Under the pieces are notes generated by a model. It was not told where the DNA came from. It worked only from the letters and a program-made list of their open reading frames with translations, and made no database searches. Below are positions 6,391 through 9,155 of a stretch of DNA of 9,155 bases, in pieces. The number at the start of each line of letters is the position of its first letter. Position 1 is the first letter of the stretch. The position numbers and the translations under genes are program-made. The DNA comes from Spirochaetales bacterium (GTDB lineage Bacteria; Spirochaetota; Spirochaetia; DSM-27196; SKKC01). The stretch covers positions 1 to 9,155 of the forward strand of contig SKKC01000126.1 of the NCBI GenBank assembly GCA_007121695.1. The letters run 5' to 3'.

Positions 6391-8712
6391 CTATCGTTCT
6401 ACCGTCTCTCCCGGCGCAACGAGGATGCGTTCTCCACGAATGAGTATCGGCACATCAGTGCTGTTGTCTGCAGCTGCTGCAATACTCAGGCGATCGGACC
6501 AGACCTCGACGCGCACATCTTTGTGCTGAAAGGTCAGGAGAAAGCTGACACGCTCCCACTGTGCAGGCATGTTCGGATCAAGGTAGATGCCATCCTGATG
6601 CACCCGTGCTCCCGCGAACCCGAATACGACAATCTGCCAGGCCGCGCCACTCGCCGCAGTGTGTATTCCCCCAATGAAAGTCCCACCGCTTACCGCTTTG
6701 GTTGAGTTGAACAGGTCAACCGTGCATGAACGCATGAAATATTCGTAGGCCTGACTCATGCGGCCAATCCATGAGGCCACCATGGAGTACACGGAAAGAC
6801 TCAAGGAGCTCCCATGCTGGGCACGCGGTTCGTAGTACGCGTAGTTGGCACGCATGGTCTCCACGTCGTAGGCGTCCGGATGCAGCGCGAAGAGCTGTAC
6901 GACATCCGCCTGTTTCGCCACCTGGGTATGTACGGCGACACCGTTCGGCCAGCCCCAGTATTCTCCCGGATCGAGCAGCCGGGTCTCGAGTTCCTCCGGC
7001 CGCACGTCCTCCAGATCAAAAAACCCATCGAACTGCGGAATGACGCTGTCGCCGTCCCGAGGCTGTGGAATGTAGAGTTTGTCGAGGATCGTCTGCCATT
7101 GCTCCGGCTCGGTGTCGCTCAGATCGATCTTCTGTTTCAGTGATTCAAGGGCATTCGGGTGTCGCTCTGCCAGTAACTGGTATACCTGCAGCGCTCGCAG
7201 GAAGGTGTATCGCGCCTGATAGTTCGTGAACAGATTGTTGTCCACGTTCTCGTGATACTCATCGGGACCGAGCAGACGAATGAACTCGTAGCGATCCCGG
7301 GCCGGGTTGTAGAACGCTCGAATCCACAAAAAGCGGGCGATTTCGAACATCATTTCCGCCCCGTAGTCGACGAGAAACTCGAAGTCACCGGTCGCCTGGT
7401 AGTATTTCCAGATCGTAAACGCCACATCCGGACTCACGTGGATCTGCCAGTCGTTGAAATGGTTTCGGATCTTCCGTCCCGTCAGGACGTCCTTGAAGAA
7501 GAACGATGGACATATCTCTTCACCCGTGTCGGCGCTGACCCAGGCGTAAAACGCGCCCCCGTAGCCGAGATCGCGGGCTTTCTTTCTCGCTCCATTCAGC
7601 GTTTTATACCGGTACACGAGGATGCGCCGCGCGATTTCCGGTTCGGTATACATGTACACGGGGAGATTAAACACTTCCTGATCCCAGAACGCAGCACCCT
7701 GGTAGGCCTGGCACGACAACCCGCGCGCTCCTATGGGCAGGTGGTCGGTATGATCCGGAGTGGCGATAATGTTCTGGTACAGGCAGTACCGAAGCACCGT
7801 CTGCGCCGCGAGGTCACCGTCAATTTCAACGTGGCACCGTGTCCAGCGAGCGTCCCATACCGCTTTGTGCGCGACAAGCAGCGCTTCGTATCCGGTCGCA
7901 ATCGCCTGTTTGAGCGAACTGAACGCGGCTTCGTGCGGGTTCCCCGTATCGTTCCCGCTGTACACAGCCATGTACTGGTTAAACGAAATCCGCTGCCCGG
8001 GTTCGAGGTCAAACTCGTATACCTGGTAGCAGGCGGAACTCTCGATGCGACTGTAGGAACGCGTCGGTGCGGTACCGGTCATGACAACAGCCGCGGCAAC
8101 CCGTACCGGCACCCCTTTCTCCTGGGTCACGGTGTCGACAAAGAGGAAGTCGTCCTGCTCGCCCGGGACGCATGATGAAAAATGCTCCCCGTTCAGACTC
8201 CAGATGTCTCCGTCTATCCCGGCGGTGAACCGTACTTTCATGTCGTTATGCGCATCGAGGCTGTAGGTCTGGCACACGAGGTGCCGGTCGGTGTACGAGG
8301 CGAAGCGGGAGTCATGAATGGAGACCTCTGCCGCGTTTCCGCGCCCCCACTCGACAGATCTGCTCTGCACCCCGTAGCGCACGTTCAGGACCCGCTCGTA
8401 GGAAAAGGTGTTGCCTTCGAACAGCGAGATGGGAGACCGGTCGGATACAATATCGACAAGCTCGGCCTCCGCGAACAGACCATTCGGGACAGTGCAGAGT
8501 TCCGTCCATTTCCCGTCGGCATTGTCGTAGGTATCGGTTACGACGCACCCGACATATTCGGCTTTCCTCCACTCAGGAAATGTCCCGCGATATCCGAGAT
8601 AGCCGTTTCCCGTCATGAAATTACTGCCGTTCGTCACCAGGAGGTCCGGATCGAAACGCTGCTCGACAATGTCCCAGCCGTTCTCTGTAGCGAGATTATC
8701 CCGCAACTGCAT
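6391..8712 (-). CDS. GH65 inverting disaccharide phosphorylase, acceptor uncertain
   Basis: A glycoside hydrolase family 65 enzyme, expected to cleave an alpha-glucoside with inorganic phosphate to beta-glucose 1-phosphate plus the released acceptor, in the cytoplasm. The 773 residues match the family's usual 750-790. The N-terminal beta-sandwich (roughly 1-290) leads into an (alpha/alpha)6 barrel with FWDQEVFNLP (Trp343, Asp344), the general acid in GPDEYHENVDNN (Glu485), the phosphate-site AKQADVV (Lys600, Gln601) and HGSSLS (His633-Ser638). A C-terminal beta-sheet domain follows. ATG 8712 is chosen because AAGGAG lies six bases upstream and homology-like sequence begins there; the frame is open to 9081 but the extension is low quality. 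The segment 401-429 (CPSFFFKDV, then GRKIRNHFNDW, then HVSPD) replaces the loop that sets acceptor choice and does not look like maltose or trehalose phosphorylase. Kojibiose- or glucosylglycerol-type phosphorylase are possible, from memory only. No transporter or beta-phosphoglucomutase lies within the window. Confidence 0.9.
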   Translation of the reverse strand: MQLRDNLATENGWDIVEQRFDPDLLVTNGSNFMTGNGYLGYRGTFPEWRKAEYVGCVVTDTYDNADGKWTELCTVPNGLFAEAELVDIVSDRSPISLFEGNTFSYERVLNVRYGVQSRSVEWGRGNAAEVSIHDSRFASYTDRHLVCQTYSLDAHNDMKVRFTAGIDGDIWSLNGEHFSSCVPGEQDDFLFVDTVTQEKGVPVRVAAAVVMTGTAPTRSYSRIESSACYQVYEFDLEPGQRISFNQYMAVYSGNDTGNPHEAAFSSLKQAIATGYEALLVAHKAVWDARWTRCHVEIDGDLAAQTVLRYCLYQNIIATPDHTDHLPIGARGLSCQAYQGAAFWDQEVFNLPVYMYTEPEIARRILVYRYKTLNGARKKARDLGYGGAFYAWVSADTGEEICPSFFFKDVLTGRKIRNHFNDWQIHVSPDVAFTIWKYYQATGDFEFLVDYGAEMMFEIARFLWIRAFYNPARDRYEFIRLLGPDEYHENVDNNLFTNYQARYTFLRALQVYQLLAERHPNALESLKQKIDLSDTEPEQWQTILDKLYIPQPRDGDSVIPQFDGFFDLEDVRPEELETRLLDPGEYWGWPNGVAVHTQVAKQADVVQLFALHPDAYDVETMRANYAYYEPRAQHGSSLSLSVYSMVASWIGRMSQAYEYFMRSCTVDLFNSTKAVSGGTFIGGIHTAASGAAWQIVVFGFAGARVHQDGIYLDPNMPAQWERVSFLLTFQHKDVRVEVWSDRLSIAAAADNSTDVPILIRGERILVAPGETVER

Positions 8713-8718
8713 GAAGGT

Positions 8719-8724
8719 CTCCTT
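8719..8724 (-). promoter_or_regulatory. Ribosome binding site of the GH65 gene
   Basis: AAGGAG on the minus strand, six bases before ATG 8712. It fixes this start over the upstream in-frame ATG codons. Confidence 0.85.
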
Positions 8725-8745
8725 GATAGAATGATATATACTATG

Positions 8746-8756
8746 CGTTACTAACG
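8746..8756. promoter_or_regulatory. Perfect palindrome CGTTACTAACG at the GH65 transcription start
   Basis: Five-base arms CGTTA and TAACG around one central base. It covers the predicted start point of the GH65 transcript just downstream of the -10 box, where a bound repressor would block transcription. The binding protein is not in the window. Confidence 0.45.
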
Positions 8757-8760
8757 TAGC

Positions 8761-8789
8761 AGTATAAACGCGGTGTGCGCAGCGAACAA
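8761..8789 (-). promoter_or_regulatory. Candidate promoter of the GH65 gene
   Basis: On the minus strand TTGTTC (8789-8784) precedes TATACT (8766-8761) by 17 bases. The -10 matches five of six consensus bases; the -35 keeps only TTG. Transcription would begin near 8754, about 42 bases before the ATG. A weak -35 fits a promoter that needs an activator, and palindromes flank it on both sides. Confidence 0.5.
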
Positions 8790-8793
8790 GAAA

Positions 8794-8804
8794 AACCACT
8801 GGTT
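8794..8804. promoter_or_regulatory. Perfect palindrome AACCACTGGTT upstream of the GH65 -35
   Basis: Arms AACCA and TGGTT around one base, centred about 45 bases upstream of the predicted GH65 transcription start. That is an activator-like position next to a weak -35 box. It lacks the central CG of typical LacI-family operators. Chance occurrence cannot be excluded for so short a site. Confidence 0.3.
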
Positions 8805-8834
8805 CGCGCGGTGAATTGGTCGTTTGTTCTATAC

Positions 8835-8847
8835 CGTTTGACAAACG
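8835..8847. promoter_or_regulatory. Perfect 13-base palindrome CGTTTGACAAACG over the divergent -35
   Basis: Arms CGTTTG and CAAACG around one A. The TTGACA -35 box of the rightward promoter lies inside it, so a bound protein would cover that promoter. A further CGTTTG at 8821-8826 adds a third copy of the arm 14 bases away. Confidence 0.4.
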
Positions 8848-8866
8848 TGCAATACTTCCGTACAGT
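8838..8866 (+). promoter_or_regulatory. Rightward sigma-70-type promoter, divergent from GH65
   Basis: A consensus TTGACA (8838-8843), a 17-base spacer and TACAGT (8861-8866, four of six). Transcription would start near 8873 and run out of the right edge. No convincing gene follows within the remaining 280 bases, so it would drive a long leader, a non-coding RNA or a gene past the edge. Confidence 0.5.
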
Positions 8867-8941
8867 GTAAAAACCAAATTCAGGGAGGTATGCGCGTAGC
8901 AGGCTTCCCTTGCGTGTTTCGTTGTGTTTTCCACCAGATTT

Positions 8942-8957
8942 CGCGCGAGACCGCGCG
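8942..8957. repeat. Short GC hairpin, CGCGCG arms
   Basis: CGCGCG (8942-8947), loop AGAC and CGCGCG (8952-8957) form a six-pair GC-only stem. No run of T follows on either strand, so it is not a standard Rho-independent terminator. It lies inside the leader predicted for the rightward promoter. Confidence 0.4.
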
Positions 8958-9048
8958 CCGGCTGGCCGACTGATGCAGTGCTGCTGCACGGAAGGCCCCG
9001 GCTGCTCATCGCCGCTCGCCAGTCTGGATAGTTGTTTACTGTCCGCCA

Positions 9049-9141
9049 CCCTGGTGTTGAAAAGCTCCTAAGCTGCTGCATACCAGGGAGTTACCCGCCT
9101 GTTCCTGCGATTTCGGTGTTCAGGCGTCCAGTGTAACTGGA
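9049..9141 (+). other. Chain of stem-loops with two mutually exclusive pairings
   Basis: Four inverted repeats lie in 93 bases: CCCTGGT (9049-9055) with ACCAGGG (9082-9088); CGCCTG (9096-9101) with CAGGCG (9121-9126); AGTTAC (9089-9094) with GTAACT (9133-9138); and TCCAGT (9127-9132) with ACTGGA (9136-9141). The last two share 9136-9138, so only one can form at a time, as in leader switches. The part from CCAGTG to CCCGCC (9128-9153) resembles the P5 and downstream core of cobalamin riboswitches, but the near-invariant GGGAA before it is not intact (AGGCG). The strand is inferred from the rightward promoter at 8838. The element may continue past the edge. Confidence 0.35.
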
Positions 9142-9155
9142 GCCAGTCCCGCCGC

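Larger units (their letters stand above)
8713..9155. other. Gene-poor 443-base region with signals and stem-loops
   Basis: No long frame with protein-like composition is present on either strand. The minus frame from 9081 merely continues the GH65 frame and translates to unconvincing sequence. The plus strand has only two tiny frames (8890-8973 and 8973-9071). The GH65-proximal part holds the promoters and palindromes listed separately, and the distal part holds stem-loops. Confidence 0.6.

Noticed and set aside
6376..6400. Bidirectional terminator between the convergent genes
   Set aside because: The 8-base gap and its flanks show no clear GC stem followed by a T run on either strand.
7252..8175. 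Plus-strand frame of 307 residues
   Set aside because: Antisense to the GH65 barrel, including the FWDQEVF and acceptor-loop codons; no recognisable protein features.
8713..9081. N-terminal extension of the GH65 frame to ATG 9081
   Set aside because: The extra 123 residues are of poor composition, cross the promoter region, and the strong AAGGAG site points to ATG 8712, which gives the normal family length.
9089..9138. Integron attC-like structure
   Set aside because: The paired AGTTAC/GTAACT and CGCCTG/CAGGCG arms suggest R and L boxes, but the outer boxes do not fit the RYYYAAC and GTTRRRY orientation, and no cassette array or integrase is seen.
1..9155. CRISPR arrays, insertion sequences, tRNA or rRNA genes
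   Set aside because: No regularly spaced repeats, transposase-like frames with terminal inverted repeats, or tRNA/rRNA signatures were seen on either strand.

Overview
The window is bacterial DNA with fairly GC-rich coding regions. It carries four intact protein genes and one that runs off the left edge. Nothing in it fixes the species. The dense layout, the AddAB-type repair pair and the GH65 phosphorylase would suit a spirochaete (Spirochaetales) or a Firmicutes-like anaerobe. I lean towards a spirochaete on general resemblance only and could not test it.

Left two thirds (1-6045, all minus strand): three genes are packed as one operon and read right to left. The first is a 99-residue Dabb-family (stress-responsive A/B barrel) protein with a GTG start and a near-perfect AGGAGG ribosome site. 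Its stop codon overlaps the start of a 911-residue AddB-type PD-(D/E)XK nuclease (TGATG). That gene's stop in turn overlaps the start of an AddA-type UvrD/Rep helicase-nuclease (ATGA). The helicase is open to the left edge (1004 residues visible) and breaks off just inside its C-terminal nuclease domain. Together the last two should form a double-strand-break processing helicase-nuclease that feeds RecA-dependent recombination. The AddB-like subunit is short, shows no Walker A motif, and has a His where the first Fe-S cysteine is expected.

Middle (6046-6390): an 85-base divergent spacer separates the Dabb operon from a small plus-strand gene of unknown function (83 residues). That gene ends 8 bases from the tail of the next minus-strand gene.

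Right third (6391-8712, minus strand): a full-length GH65 inverting disaccharide phosphorylase, 773 residues from a well-supported start. It has the catalytic Glu and the phosphate-site residues. Its acceptor loop is long and unlike that of maltose phosphorylases, so the substrate is uncertain.

Right edge (8713-9155): 443 bases without a convincing gene but rich in signals. These are a promoter and ribosome site for the GH65 gene, three short perfect palindromes that could be operators, a good divergent promoter pointing right, and a chain of stem-loops running off the edge. Two of those stems exclude each other, and part of the chain resembles the P5 region of a cobalamin riboswitch. This edge is the most likely place for something undescribed. 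I did not find a clearly novel multi-gene system in the window.
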